Source of the DNA: Rehmannia glutinosa
Taxonomy: Eukaryota > Streptophyta > Magnoliopsida > Lamiales > Orobanchaceae
NCBI GenBank assembly: GCA_016081115.2
Contig: CM071930.1
Span: forward strand, 37,113,335 to 37,177,334
DNA length: 64,000 bases
Direction: 5' to 3'
Position 1 is the first letter of the stretch. Each line of letters opens with the position of its first letter. The position numbers were made by a program, and so were the translations under genes. Under the pieces are notes generated by a model, which made no database searches, was not told the origin of the DNA, and was given only the letters and a program-made list of their open reading frames with translations. Shown piece by piece: positions 1 to 9,101 of this stretch.

Positions 1-853
1 TGGGAGTAGAGACGGTTCTTCCTTTTTCAATGCCGAACTTTTTCAAAAGTTCTTTTGTATACTTAGATTGTGAAATGTAAATACCTACTTGACATTGCTT
101 AATTTGGAGTCCAAGAAAGAAGTTGAGCTCCCCCATCATGCTCATTTCAAATTCTCCTTGCATCAACTTAGAGAATTTCTTGCACAAAGAATCATTAGTA
201 GCACCAAAGATAATATCATCAACATAAATTTGCACAAGTAAACAATCTTGCCCTTTTTCAAAAACAAAGAGAGTTGTATCAACTTTACCTCTTATAAAAC
301 CATTTTGTAAAAGAAAAGAACTAAGTCTATCATACCATGCACGGGGTGCTTGTTTTAAACCATACAAGGCCTTTTTAAGTTTATAAACATCATTAGGCCT
401 AGAGAAATTTTCAAACCGGAGGTTGTTTTACATAGACTTCTTCTTGAATAATACCATTTAAGAAAGCGGATTTAACATCCATTTGGTAAAGTTTGAAATT
501 TTTAAAACAAGAATAGGCAAGTAAAATACGAATAGCTTCTAAACGTGCTACGGGTGCAAAAGTTTCATCATAGTCAATACCTTCTTCTTGACAATACCCT
601 TAAGCTACTAACCTTGCCTTATTTCGAACAATGTTGCCTTGATCATCAAGTTTGTTCCGGAATACCCATTTTGTACCAATAATAGTTTGAGATGGAGGAC
701 AAGGTACTAATTCCCATACATCATTTCTTTCAAATTGATTTAACTCCTCTTGCATTTCTAAGAACCAATCCTCATCCTCAATGGCCTCTTTAGCATTTTT
801 AGGCTCTTTTTGAGAAATAAGAGCTTTCTCGGCAAATTTTCTCCGGGTCATCA
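1..853 (-). pseudogene. Reverse transcriptase of copia C (broken, 3' end off-window)
   Basis: This is the copia RT (RVT_2) that copies element RNA into cDNA. Near the start the frame shows the motif pair WELVPCPP and GTKWVFRNK. Further on are QMDVKSAFLNG and the catalytic YVDDIIFG box near position 210, so the active site is intact. A stop codon (AAA to TAA in the VAKGY motif) lies near 601. A frameshift near 410-425 disrupts the QPPGFE segment. At the left edge the frame reads the ELNFFLGLQI segment that normally precedes RNase H. The 5' side joins the integrase C-terminal region without a gap. Confidence 0.85.
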
Positions 854-1303
854 CTTTGTCAGGGGATCACCAATAATAAGATCTTTTGGGTGATCTCCCT
901 TAAATTTCAATGCAACTGGAAGATCCGAGATATCACCTCTATCTTCTTGAGGACCATTTGAAGTGGACGGTTGATCATTTGATGTAGACAGTTGATCATC
1001 AATTTGAACAATTTGTTCAATAATATCTTCTTCATCACTTTCATCATTAGGTATTCTTTCAACCCCCGAAGCTTCATTAAATTTGACATGGATAGATTCT
1101 TCAACAACTCCACTAGTCTTATTGTAAACCCGATATGCTTTGCTTTTTGTTGAATATCCCATAAATATCCCTTCATCGGCCTTAGGATCAAGTTTGTCCA
1201 ATTGATCCTTGGTATTCAAAATAAAACATTTACAACCAAATATCTTGAAATAACTAATATTTGGAGTTCTACCTTTCCAAAGCTCATATGGAGTTTTATT
1301 CAT
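851..1303 (-). pseudogene. Integrase C-terminal region of copia C
   Basis: About 150 residues continue the integrase frame. The start matches the conserved NKTPYELWKGRTPN segment, then FGCKCFILN and GIFMGYSTKSKAYRVYN, the usual C-terminal strand-transfer region of copia integrase. An acidic, low-complexity linker (DESDEEDIIEQ, then DQLSTSNDQPSTSN with a short internal repeat) leads into the RT. The frame is open, but it is separated by a frame change from the catalytic core upstream, so the polyprotein is not continuous. Confidence 0.8.
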
Positions 1304-1818
1304 TTTAGGACGATATAAACTCGATTAATGACATAGCAAGTGGTACTTACGGCTTCGGCCCAAAAATATTTTGGAAGTGAAAATTCATTGAGCATGGACC
1401 GACTCATCTCTTGTAATGTCCGATTTTTCCTTTCGGCTACTCCATTTTGTTGAGGTGTCCTTGGAGCCGAAAAATTATGAGCATATCCTTTTGTTTCACA
1501 AAATACTCTAAATTCACCGTCAAATTCTCCACCTCGATCGCTTAAACCGAATAGACTTGATAGTGTCTTCCTTTTCATTCTCAATAAGTCTACACAACTT
1601 AACAAACTCATTAATGGCATCGCTTTTATTGGTAAGAAAAAGAGCCCAAATATATCTAGAAAAATCATCGACGATAACAAAAGTGTAATATTTTCCACTT
1701 AGACTAGCCGTACCAATATCACCATACAAATCAAGGTGAAGCATTTGTAGGGGTTTGGTTGTGGAAATTTCATTTTTGGGCTTAAAACTACTTTTAACTA
1801 ATTTGTTTTTTGACAAGT
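1300..1818 (-). pseudogene. Integrase catalytic core of copia C (frameshifted)
   Basis: This is the rve-type DDE core that inserts cDNA into the host genome. The first part (about 1520-1816) has MLHLDLYGD, the first catalytic Asp, and VDDFSRYIWALF. The second part (about 1300-1560) has DRGGEF, the second Asp, and TPQQNGVAERKNR, the catalytic Glu. The two lie in different frames and the shift is near 1540, so this copy is disabled unless the shift is a consensus error. Upstream, a second frame change follows the CDTCQK zinc-binding pair near 1820. Confidence 0.85.
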
Positions 1819-2329
1819 GTCACATAAGCCAAGATTTTCAAAATTCAATTTGGGTAGTCCTTTCACATATTTTTCAAATTCTTGTATCCAACATGTCCAA
1901 GTCGCCTATGCCATAAACTAGTTAAATCATTATTGGCGACTAAACAAGAAACATTTTGACTAACCAAATCACTTGTACAAATTTTGTAAAGATTGCCTTT
2001 TCTATTTGCTTCACAAATAATTTCACCATTTTTAAGTATAAGACATTTTTCTTTACTAAAGGAAACATCATAATTTGAATCACAAAGTTGGCTAACACTT
2101 ATCAAATTAAATTTAAGCCCTTCAACTAAAAGAACATTACTAAGAGAGAAAGAAGAGTTACCAATTTCTCCATTTCCAAGAATTTTTCCTTTGCCATTCC
2201 GAACATGACCATACCCTCTTCTTGGAGCTTGATGTTGGTAAAAAGTTCTCTCCTCCTGGTCATATGGCATGAACATCCATTGTCCACGAGCCATTTTGAA
2301 TCTTCTATTGTTGTTATAGCCCCTATCAC
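1819..2329 (-). pseudogene. Protease and GAG-pre-integrase region of copia C
   Basis: The retropepsin motif reads WLVDNGCSCHMT near 2282, where copia elements usually have D-S-G, so the middle residue is Asn. A frame change follows. Then comes the GAG-pre-integrase domain (1863-2294), with SVSQLCDSNYDVSF, a short beta-rich stretch, and the zinc-binding LWHRRLGHVGYKNL. The partner CxxC lies at about 1820-1835. The DSG change and the frame break both argue against function. Confidence 0.8.
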
Positions 2330-2926
2330 CTACAAAAGAATTTCTTTTAGGTACCCTATAATTTTGGGGTCCATGGGGTTAGTCTTGAGACCTTTGGGTC
2401 TCCAAACATGTCTTGAGCTATTTCTCAATTTGCAATTATTAGCATAATGTCCAACTTTGCCACAATAAAAACAAGTAGGAGTATTATAATTATTAGCACG
2501 TACAAAAGTCGGACCTTGGTTATTTTTCTTAAAAACACTTTGAAATGGCTTATAGCCAAGTCCCAATTTGGAATGCTCACCTCTTTGTGCATCTAAAATT
2601 TTTGTGACTTTATCCGTGCTTATGTTGAAACGATGCACATCATTTTTCAAACGTTCAATATCTTTTGTGAGCGATTCCTTTTCGGTTTCAAGAGAATGAA
2701 CTCTAGTAAGAGTAAGAGCATGAGCTTTGTCTAGAGATTCATAAGAGGTAAATAATTTTTCCTTTTCAACCTTAAGCTCCTTATGCTCCTTTTTCAAATT
2801 TTTGTATTTAACAATTAAATTTTGAAACTCAATTTGCAATTCATCAAAATCACATTGCAAGTCATCAACTATGAAGGAAGTAGAAGAATTTGAGTGTACC
2901 TCATTGTTTTCATCGTCTATGGCCAT
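2330..2926 (-). CDS. Gag C-terminal part of copia C: coiled coil and second zinc knuckle
   Basis: This is an open frame of 198 codons. Residues 25-110 are rich in Leu, Lys and Glu in heptad-like spacing (KNLKKEHKELKVEKEKL), suggesting a coiled coil for Gag assembly. A CCHC knuckle (CFYCGKVGHYANNC) follows at about residues 152-165 and would bind the element RNA. The start codon is only the first Met in this segment; the true Gag frame begins upstream at 3935 and reaches here through frame changes. The related element B carries the same coiled coil and knuckle, at 10106-10620. Confidence 0.75.
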   Translation of the reverse strand: MAIDDENNEVHSNSSTSFIVDDLQCDFDELQIEFQNLIVKYKNLKKEHKELKVEKEKLFTSYESLDKAHALTLTRVHSLETEKESLTKDIERLKNDVHRFNISTDKVTKILDAQRGEHSKLGLGYKPFQSVFKKNNQGPTFVRANNYNTPTCFYCGKVGHYANNCKLRNSSRHVWRPKGLKTNPMDPKIIGYLKEILL

Positions 2927-2997
2927 GAGACCGTGTTCGGTTTCTCCTTCCTCATCGGTTGTTTCGAGTAGTTCATCCCATGTTTTGACCTCCGCGT

Positions 2998-3249
2998 TTA
3001 GAGCCTTCTTTTTTGTGAAAGGCTTTTTTTTTTCTTTTGCTCCTCTTCATCGAGCTTTGGGCAATCGGCAATGAAGTGCCCGAGTTTTCCGCATTTAAAG
3101 CAAGCATTATCTCTTGGTTTTCTCGCTTTATTTTTATTCACAAATTTTGCAAATTTTCGAACAAGTGCGGCCGTCTCCTCATCATCATCATCATTATCAT
3201 AGTATGCATTATTAGAAGAAGAAGCAAGACCTTTAGGAATAATTTGCAT
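2998..3249 (-). CDS. Gag middle part of copia C: first zinc knuckle
   Basis: This is an 83-codon open segment. An acidic run (DNDDDDEE, residues 18-25) is followed by a basic stretch and a CCHC knuckle with Cys50, Cys53, His58 and Cys63 (CFKCGKLGHFIADC). The C-terminus is Lys-rich. It lies between the UBN2 gag domain and the coiled-coil part, so it is one piece of a single Gag polyprotein split by frame changes. Confidence 0.75.
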   Translation of the reverse strand: MQIIPKGLASSSNNAYYDNDDDDEETAALVRKFAKFVNKNKARKPRDNACFKCGKLGHFIADCPKLDEEEQKKKKSLSQKRRL

Positions 3250-3260
3250 ACCCGATTGAT

Positions 3261-3935
3261 TTATGGATGGTTTGGAAGTTTTCCTCTCCTTGAGATAGAC
3301 TTCATAGATGAGGAGGTTTCCAATGAGCTCGTCAAACTTGAGTGTCTCAAGGTTTTGTGCCTCCGTGATTGCGTTACTTTTTTCGGACCATGAGAGGGAA
3401 GAGCATTCAATACCTTAGTCACTTTGTCTTCTTCGGAAATGACTTTACCAAGGGCCACAAGAGGATTGACAATATTATCAAGCCTTTCCACCATCTTGGA
3501 AATGTTTTCACCATCATGCATGTTAAAGTTTTCAAAGTCTTTAACAAGCACGGTCTTTCTTGCTTGCCTGACCTTCTTAGTCCCTTCATAAATTGTCTCC
3601 AATTTTTCCCAAACCTCATGTGTGGTGCCTCTTATGCGATTATACTCGATAGCCGTAAGAGAACAATGCAAAATATTTAAGGCCTTACCGTTTAGAGAGA
3701 AAGCCTTTTTGTCATTTTCATCGAACTCCTTGAAAGGTTTAGGAGTCAAGGTGCCATCCTCCGATTTCTTGGTTGGTTGATCAACTCTTTCAATGACCAC
3801 ATTCCAAATATTGAACCCGCACCTTTGTAGAAAGCACTCCATACGGTCTTTCCAAAATGCGTAGTTGTTGACATCGAATAGTGGTGGCTTGTTGGTAGAG
3901 GCGCCGGTGGTGAGATGAGCATCATGTGTAGCCAT
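3261..3935 (-). CDS. Gag N-terminal (UBN2-like) domain of copia C
   Basis: This 224-codon segment starts at an ATG 57 bases downstream of the LTR. It has the pattern of copia gag (UBN2): PPLFDVNNYAFWKDRMECFL, then LNGKALNILHCSL, HEVWEKLETIYEG and DKVTKVLNALPS. It would form the particle core in the cytoplasm. The last roughly 30 residues look out of frame relative to the family. B carries the same sequence pattern at 9736-9975 (NGKALNILHCSL), so the two elements are close relatives. Confidence 0.85.
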   Translation of the reverse strand: MATHDAHLTTGASTNKPPLFDVNNYAFWKDRMECFLQRCGFNIWNVVIERVDQPTKKSEDGTLTPKPFKEFDENDKKAFSLNGKALNILHCSLTAIEYNRIRGTTHEVWEKLETIYEGTKKVRQARKTVLVKDFENFNMHDGENISKMVERLDNIVNPLVALGKVISEEDKVTKVLNALPSHGPKKVTQSRRHKTLRHSSLTSSLETSSSMKSISRRGKLPNHP

Positions 3936-3977
3936 GGATCTTTCCTCTTTACTCGGAACGAGCTAGCCAAAGAGTTT

Positions 3978-3989
3978 GGCTTTGATACA
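3978..3989 (-). promoter_or_regulatory. Primer binding site of copia C (degenerate tRNA-iMet type)
   Basis: Two bases after the LTR end the minus strand reads TGTATCAAAGCC. This resembles the usual TGGTATCAGAGCC complementary to initiator-Met tRNA, with one base missing and one changed. Confidence 0.7.
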
Positions 3990-4244
3990 CTTGTTAGTCC
4001 AAGTGGCTACAATAATCTAGAGGGGGGGTGAATAGATTATCCCGGTTTTTCAGATTTTGCCTTCTTTTTCGAAAGACTCAAGCAAAAATGAAATGCTAAA
4101 TGTGAAAAGTAAATAGCACACGTCGATTTATAGTAGTTCAACCCACCTAGGGCCTAATCTACTACCACCCCAGTATATCCGGGATGGATTTCAAAAAGAA
4201 AAAAAAAGATTTTATTAATTTACCAAAAATTAATACAACACCTT

Positions 4245-4375
4245 GAGGATTACCACAACCCTCTTTCACCACCTTGAGGATTACCACAATCCTCTTACAA
4301 CACCTTTGAAGATTACCACAACCTTCAAACACCTATCACCTAGATCACCCAAGTGTATTCTTACCACAAGAATAC
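4245..4375 (-). repeat. Array of four hairpins with a constant GTGGT loop in the R region of C
   Basis: On the minus strand four stems of 7-10 bp each close on the loop GTGGT. They are at 4245-4263, 4276-4294, 4305-4329 and 4355-4375. Two stems have a mismatch on the plus strand (A with C) that is a G-U wobble in the element's own RNA. The fourth stem is GTATTCTT with AAGAATAC, and its counterpart in B is GTGTTCTT with AAGAACAC, which is a compensated change. Confidence 0.85.
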
Positions 4376-4596
4376 TCACAAGGATGTCTTGTGTTGAATG
4401 ATGACCAAAATCAAGATTACAACTCAATAATGATTGATACAATATGAGTACAAGTGTAATCAAGAATTGAAAGCCTAGACCTCAAATTTGTGCAAGTGAA
4501 AGTGCTTAGGCTAGTACAACAAGATTTATGAAAGTGTTTGCTCAATTGCTCTTTGCTTGTGTAGAGTGTTGTATCTTGTTGCTTGAATGAAGCCTC

Positions 4597-4604
4597 TATT
4601 TATA
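4597..4604 (-). promoter_or_regulatory. TATA box of the copia C LTR
   Basis: TATAAATA on the minus strand, followed by AGAGG as in the B LTRs. It places transcription start at roughly 4570, upstream of the hairpin array. Confidence 0.7.
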
Positions 4605-5225
4605 GGAGAGGACTTGGCTTTCATTTCCAGACATTGGCTCCTCCTCGGGGAGTGATTTCTTTGCAAAAGAAACCATTTAAAATGATCAATATACTGTTAG
4701 AAATCAATCCCTCAAAATAGGGAAAAGCATCTGAAAAGCATAGCGGATAGTTTTTGATAAACAGGGGGTTCGACCGGTCACGCAGAGATAAGATTGAAAT
4801 TGAATTCTGCGAATTTTAACACAGGGGGACCGGTCGGAGGGGGGTGCGACTGGTCGCCCTTAGCTGTGACCGGTTGGAGTTGAAGGATTTACGAAACAGA
4901 GAAGACTGAACCAAGAGGGCTGTTCCCAGGTACCGGTCGACCACCTGGTCGACCGGTCGCCCTCTCCATTTTTTCTTACGTCCCATTTTCTATTTCAAAA
5001 CTCAACTCAGGTACGGGTTGCCCTATAGGGCGACCGGTCGAGCCTGAAACAAATGTGTTGTCCAATTTTTTTATCAAAAATAAACTCTAAGAAATACTCC
5101 AAAAAAATAGTAAAAACATTTTAAATCGATCGGACGTATGTAGACAACATTTAGGGACATTGTTTTGGTTTAAAAACTCATTTGAACAAAATCATCAAAA
5201 TCATGATAAAAACATTTATCTAACA

Positions 5226-5477
5226 CTTCCCTCCTTCAAAAGCTTGAAAGTTCAAACTCTTGTTGTTCACTATAGTTCCGGTTTTGCTAGTCTGCTAACC
5301 GGAACAGTAAAAGTCGTTGTATCTTAGAGACGAACGCCGGAACCGTAAGCACTCTGTATACGGGGCGTCTTTCGTCTTGCAAAGACTGAATATAATTCAG
5401 GCCTCGACTTAGCCATACACTTCAAACACCAGCCATCTTTCTTTCGAAACAGAAACCATACAACTTTTTAGCTAACA
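5226..5477 (+). repeat. 3' fragment of the 5' LTR of copia A
   Basis: These 252 bp match 19967-20223 of the 3' LTR with scattered changes, and both copies end TTTTAGCTAACA. The upstream 845 bp are separated by copia C and lie off the left edge. Confidence 0.9.
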
Positions 5478-5479
5478 AT

Positions 5480-5493
5480 CGCAAGACGAAAGA
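5480..5493 (+). promoter_or_regulatory. Candidate self-priming site of copia A
   Basis: Three bases after the LTR, where a primer binding site belongs, the sequence is CGCAAGACGAAAGA. No TGG-starting tRNA complement is present. The 14 bases are perfectly complementary to 20114-20127 in the 3' LTR (TCTTTCGTCTTGCG), and 13 of them to 5368-5380 in the 5' LTR. The gag ATG follows at 5513, leaving a leader of only 35 bases. Self-priming by RNA fold-back, as in Tf1/sushi elements, is an inference. Confidence 0.5.
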
Positions 5494-5512
5494 TCTGTTT
5501 CTGTTCAAGAAG

Positions 5513-6400
5513 ATGGCATCAACATCAATCTCGTTCACACCAATGGCTGCTGCTCCCGCTCACGGTAAAAAGCCGCCCAAGTTTTCCAGCGCCGACTTCA
5601 AACATTGACAACAAAAGATGTTGTTTTACCTTACCACCCTGGGGTTGTCCCATTTTCTAAAAAACGATCCCCCCTCCGTAGGCGATGAAGAAATCGACAA
5701 CAACCGGAGAATCATTGTGGATGCTTGGCATAACAACGATTTTCTGTGTCAAAACTATATGTTGAACGGGCTAGACGATACCCTCTACAATGTCTATAGC
5801 ATGTTCAAAACTTCCAAGGAATTGTGGGATTCTTTGGAGAAGAAGTACAAGACGGAAGATGACGGCACAAAGAAATTTGTTGTCGGCAAATTTCTCGAGT
5901 ACAAGATGGTTGACACCAAGACGGTGATCAGCCAGGTTCAGGAGATTCAAATCATACTTCATGACTTAGTGTCTGAATGGATGATTTTGAATGAATCCTT
6001 TCAAGTGGCTGCAATAATCGAAAAGTTGCCACCATTGTGGAAGGATTTCAAGAATTACCTCAAGCATAAGCGCAAAGAGATGGGGTTTGATGATCTGATT
6101 GTTTGGCTTCGAATCGAAGAAGACAACCGAAAATCAGAGGTGAAATCCAGTAAGTCTGGAGGAGGCTAAGGCCAATCTTGCTGAATCGAGCACTAGCAAG
6201 AAACGCAAGCACTCCGGAAAAGAAAAAAGAAAAGCCAAAAAGTTCAAGGGTAATTGCTACAACTGTGGCAAACCGAACCACATGGCTAAGGATTGCCGAC
6301 ACCCTAAAAAGGGCAATCAAGGTGGCAACCTACAAGCCAATGTGACGGAGGACAAGTCGGTTCCAATCGACATGCCTGAGCTCGGTCCGCCATTGTGTTT
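5513..6400 (+). pseudogene. Gag of copia A (stop codon and frameshift)
   Basis: The ATG at 5513 begins a UBN2-type copia gag with motifs HGKKPPKFSSADF, KMLFYLTTLGL, YMLNGLDDTLYNVY and LPPLWKDFKNYLKHKRKEM. Codon 32 (5606-5608) is TGA where the family has Trp, a typical G-to-A change. The frame then stays open to 6169. A one-base shift near 6150 is needed to continue into a basic region and the CCHC-type knuckle CYNCGKPNHMAKDC (6255-6296). Product: the capsid/nucleocapsid protein of cytoplasmic particles. This copy is not translatable as one protein. Confidence 0.85.
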
Positions 6401-6401
6401 G

Positions 6402-6774
6402 AAGCCAATATGGTGGATAACCCAAGGGAGTGGTGGATAGATACGGAGCTACTCTCGTCACATTTGTGCCGATAAGAAGATGTTCTCCTCCTACACCCGG
6501 ATAAATGGAAGGAAGCTTTTCATGGGAATTCTTCGACTTCCAACATCGTGGGGCTTGGGAAGGTCGTGCTCAAGATGACTTCCAAAAAGGAGCTTACGCT
6601 TGTAGATGTCTTTGCATGTCCCGGACATCCGCAAGAATTTGGTTTTTTCGTCCTTTGCTTACTAAGGCCGGGTTTAGACTAGTGTTTGAGTCCCATAAGT
6701 TTGTAATGACCAAGAATGGTCGGTTTCTTTGTAAGGGCTACTTTGATAAGGGCCTTTTTAAGATGTCTCAGTAA
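6402..6774 (+). pseudogene. Protease and GAG-pre-integrase of copia A (degraded)
   Basis: EWWIDT near 6425-6442 marks the retropepsin active site, but the following Gly-Ala part is out of frame because of small indels. The pre-integrase domain is recognisable at about 6655-6774 (LTKAGFRLVFES, NGRFLCKGYFDKGLFKMS) and ends in a TAA. It would have processed the polyprotein. It is non-functional as read. Confidence 0.7.
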
Positions 6775-7431
6775 TATGTTTTTTTCCACCAAGAGGCAAA
6801 GAATAAAAATGTTACTTATGTTTACTTGTTGGATTGGTCTAATTTATTGCATGATAGATTAGGACACGTAAACTTCAACACAATTAAAAGGTTAGTGAAT
6901 CTGGATTTAATGCTATGTTTAAAACCGATTCACAAGACAAATGCGAAATTTGTGTTGAAGCAAAATTGGCCAAAGCACCGTTTCATTCGGTAACGAGAAG
7001 TACCAAACCACTCGAGTTAATTCATACAGATGTGTGTGATTTAAAACTTGTGCAAACTCGAGGTGGGAAAAAGTACTTCATAACGTTTATAGACGATTGC
7101 ACAAGATATTGCTATGTGTATCTTTTGAAAAGCAAAGATGAAGCTTTAGTAGCTTTTAAAACTTATAAGAATGAAGTTGAAAATCAGCTTAATTTGAAAA
7201 TTAAGATGATTCGAAGTGATAAAGGCGGAGAGTATGTTGCTTCGTTTGAAGAATTTTGCTCGGAAGCGGGTATAATTCATCAAACGACTGCTCCCTACTC
7301 ACCTCAATAAAATGGAGTTGCAGAACGCAAAAATTGTACTCTTAAGGAGATGATGAATGCGATTTTGCTAAGTTCTGGCTTACCCCAAAACTTGTGAAGA
7401 GAAGCCATACTTTCTGCAAACTACATTCTTA
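6775..7431 (+). pseudogene. Integrase of copia A, N-terminal and core part (split by insertion)
   Basis: The zinc-binding histidines are in LLHDRLGHVNF (about 6845) and the cysteines in KCEICVEAK (about 6945). The core has LIHTDVCD (first Asp), RSDKGGEY (second Asp) and NGVAERKN (Glu). A CAA codon just before the NGVAER motif has become TAA (7308-7310). The gene is cut at ATTCTTA (7425-7431), and the next codons resume after ATTCTTA at 16599. The open piece 6915-7310 is 131 codons. Confidence 0.85.
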
Positions 7432-7842
7432 TTGCACCTACAATATGTTGGGTTCAAGTCATTTAGAAAATAATCTGGAAAGCAGTCGATATCCTGTCAC
7501 CAAAAAAATGGCTTTAATATTTATAATTATAATCATTGATATTATACGAGCCTATCTATTAAATATGTCGAGCTCTCAAGAACTTTCTCCATCTACATAA
7601 TTTTTGAACAGTGTTATGTTGTTATATTCAGATGACTAAGCAAATATTTTTGAAAGCATAAATTAAATAATGTTATCTTGAAAAATCAATTAGTACAGCC
7701 AAAACCAGGTCACTTACGGACAAAATAATTAATCCAAATAAAGTGAATGGTTCTTAATTTTTCCATTAAAAGCAACCACTTGAGAAATTAAAGGAAGATC
7801 ACACGTTTTCTTTAGAAAGAGAGGAACTTCGTACGGTGCAAC
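7432..7842. other. 411-bp AT-rich segment with imperfect terminal inverted repeats
   Basis: It begins TTGCACCTAC and ends GTACGGTGCAAC, an inverted pair with one extra base. It sits between A's target copy ATTCTTA and the hAT1 terminus. It has no coding potential. It may be a small insertion at the hAT1 border or rearranged filler DNA. No clear target duplication was found. Confidence 0.4.
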
Positions 7843-8858
7843 TAGAGATGTTAAACGGGTCGGGCCCGGCGGGCCATCCCGTTTAAATCGCAAAAAAAAA
7901 AAACAGGGTTAGAGCCTCTAAATCTCTGGCCCGTTTAAATTTGGGCCTTTTGGTCCGGACCGTTCCGACTGCGGGGCTAAGCGGGCAAACCTTGACCGAC
8001 CTTTTTTTTTTAATTTTTTGAATTTTGGTATTTTGGTATTTTTGTTTTTTAAAATAGAGGATTGGTAAATAAAGGGATAACAAAATTTACGTAACATTTG
8101 TTTGATAAATGGTTTTATCATGATTTTGATGATTTTATTTTATACCAAAACAATGGTTTTAAAGGTTGTCCAAATACTCCTAAATGATTTAAAATGGTTT
8201 TAATATTTTCCGAAGTATAACTTCAAGTTTTATTTTCGACAAAATTGGACAACACTTTTAATGATTTTCTGTTAATGTATTTTTACACCAAAACAATGTT
8301 TCTAAATGTTGTCCTAATACTCCCGATCGGTCTAAAATGTTTTCACTATTTTTGGAGTATTTCTTGAAGTCTATTTTCGATATAAAATTGGACAACACTT
8401 TTGTTTTGAGGTCAACCGTGGTCGCCGTATAGGGCAACCCGTACACGAAAGTTGAGAAAAATAGAAAACTTCATGTTTGCGAGAAAATGGTCGGCAAACC
8501 GGTCGCCCTATAGGGCAACCGGTGGCGTCGACCGTCGACCCCTGGCGCCGGTGCACTGGGAGCAAAAATTGAAAGAACATTTGCCCTTCGTTTTTTAAGT
8601 TGTGCGACCGGTTGAAGTAAGGGACGACGGTCGAACCCTACGTCGACCGGCCGCTGTGTAAATTTATATTCTCATTTTCAAACGCGTCTATTTGTGTGCG
8701 ACGGTTCGCTTTAGTTTGACAAAAAATGTAACCGTTGTGCAGTGAGACATATTTCCTTAATTTGTGGGATTGATTTCTAATGACTCTTTTCTTCAATTGT
8801 CTTGCAATTTTTGAAATTCATGTCCCCAAGAGGAGCCTATCATGTACAAGACATCTTC

Positions 8859-8866
8859 TATAAATA
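8859..8866 (+). promoter_or_regulatory. TATA box of the copia B 5' LTR
   Basis: TATAAATA followed by GAGGAAG, repeated at 15194-15201 in the 3' LTR. The matching AATAAA poly(A) signal at 9359-9364 defines an R region of roughly 470 bases that contains the hairpin array. Confidence 0.75.
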
Positions 8867-9101
8867 GAGGAAGAATTGAAGCAACACAACAAGAGAGAAA
8901 ACTACAACACAACAAGATACACTCAAGAATACACTTGTTCTTACATTGTCTTATTTCTTGTTGTAATTTGCCTAGCTATTCACTTTCACATTCTTGAGGT
9001 CTAGGCTATTCTTGATTACACTTGCACTCTATTGTATTATCAATTATCGAGTTGTAATCTTGAATTTGTGGTCGTCATTCAAACACAAGATATCCTTGTG
9101 A

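Larger units (their letters stand above)
1..5225 (-). mobile_element. Copia element C, 5' two-thirds (continues off the left edge)
   Basis: Read on the minus strand, the order is 5' LTR, degenerate initiator-Met PBS, gag with two zinc knuckles, protease, GAG-pre-integrase, integrase and RT. This is the Ty1/copia order. The long gag with a coiled coil and a second knuckle suggests a Sire/Maximus-like lineage, which is an inference. C lies inside the 5' LTR of copia A: A's sequence resumes at 5226, matching 19967 in A's intact 3' LTR. The predicted 5-bp target duplication is CTTCC at 5226-5230, but its partner is outside the window. RNase H and the 3' LTR of C are also off-window. Confidence 0.9.
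3992..5225 (-). repeat. 5' LTR of copia C
   Basis: The 1234-bp LTR starts TGTTAGATAAATG on the minus strand and ends GGACTAACA. Its first and last parts resemble the LTRs of copia B. On the minus strand it contains U3 with a cluster of ACCGGT palindromes (4765-5045), a TATAAATA box (4597-4604), the hairpin array (4245-4375), an AATAAA signal (4211-4216) and U5. Confidence 0.9.

Noticed and set aside
3978..3991. tRNA gene fragments at the TGGTATC-type sites (also 9580, 25424, 37264, 62347).
   Set aside because: They are 12-13 base primer binding sites next to LTR ends; no cloverleaf or A/B boxes.
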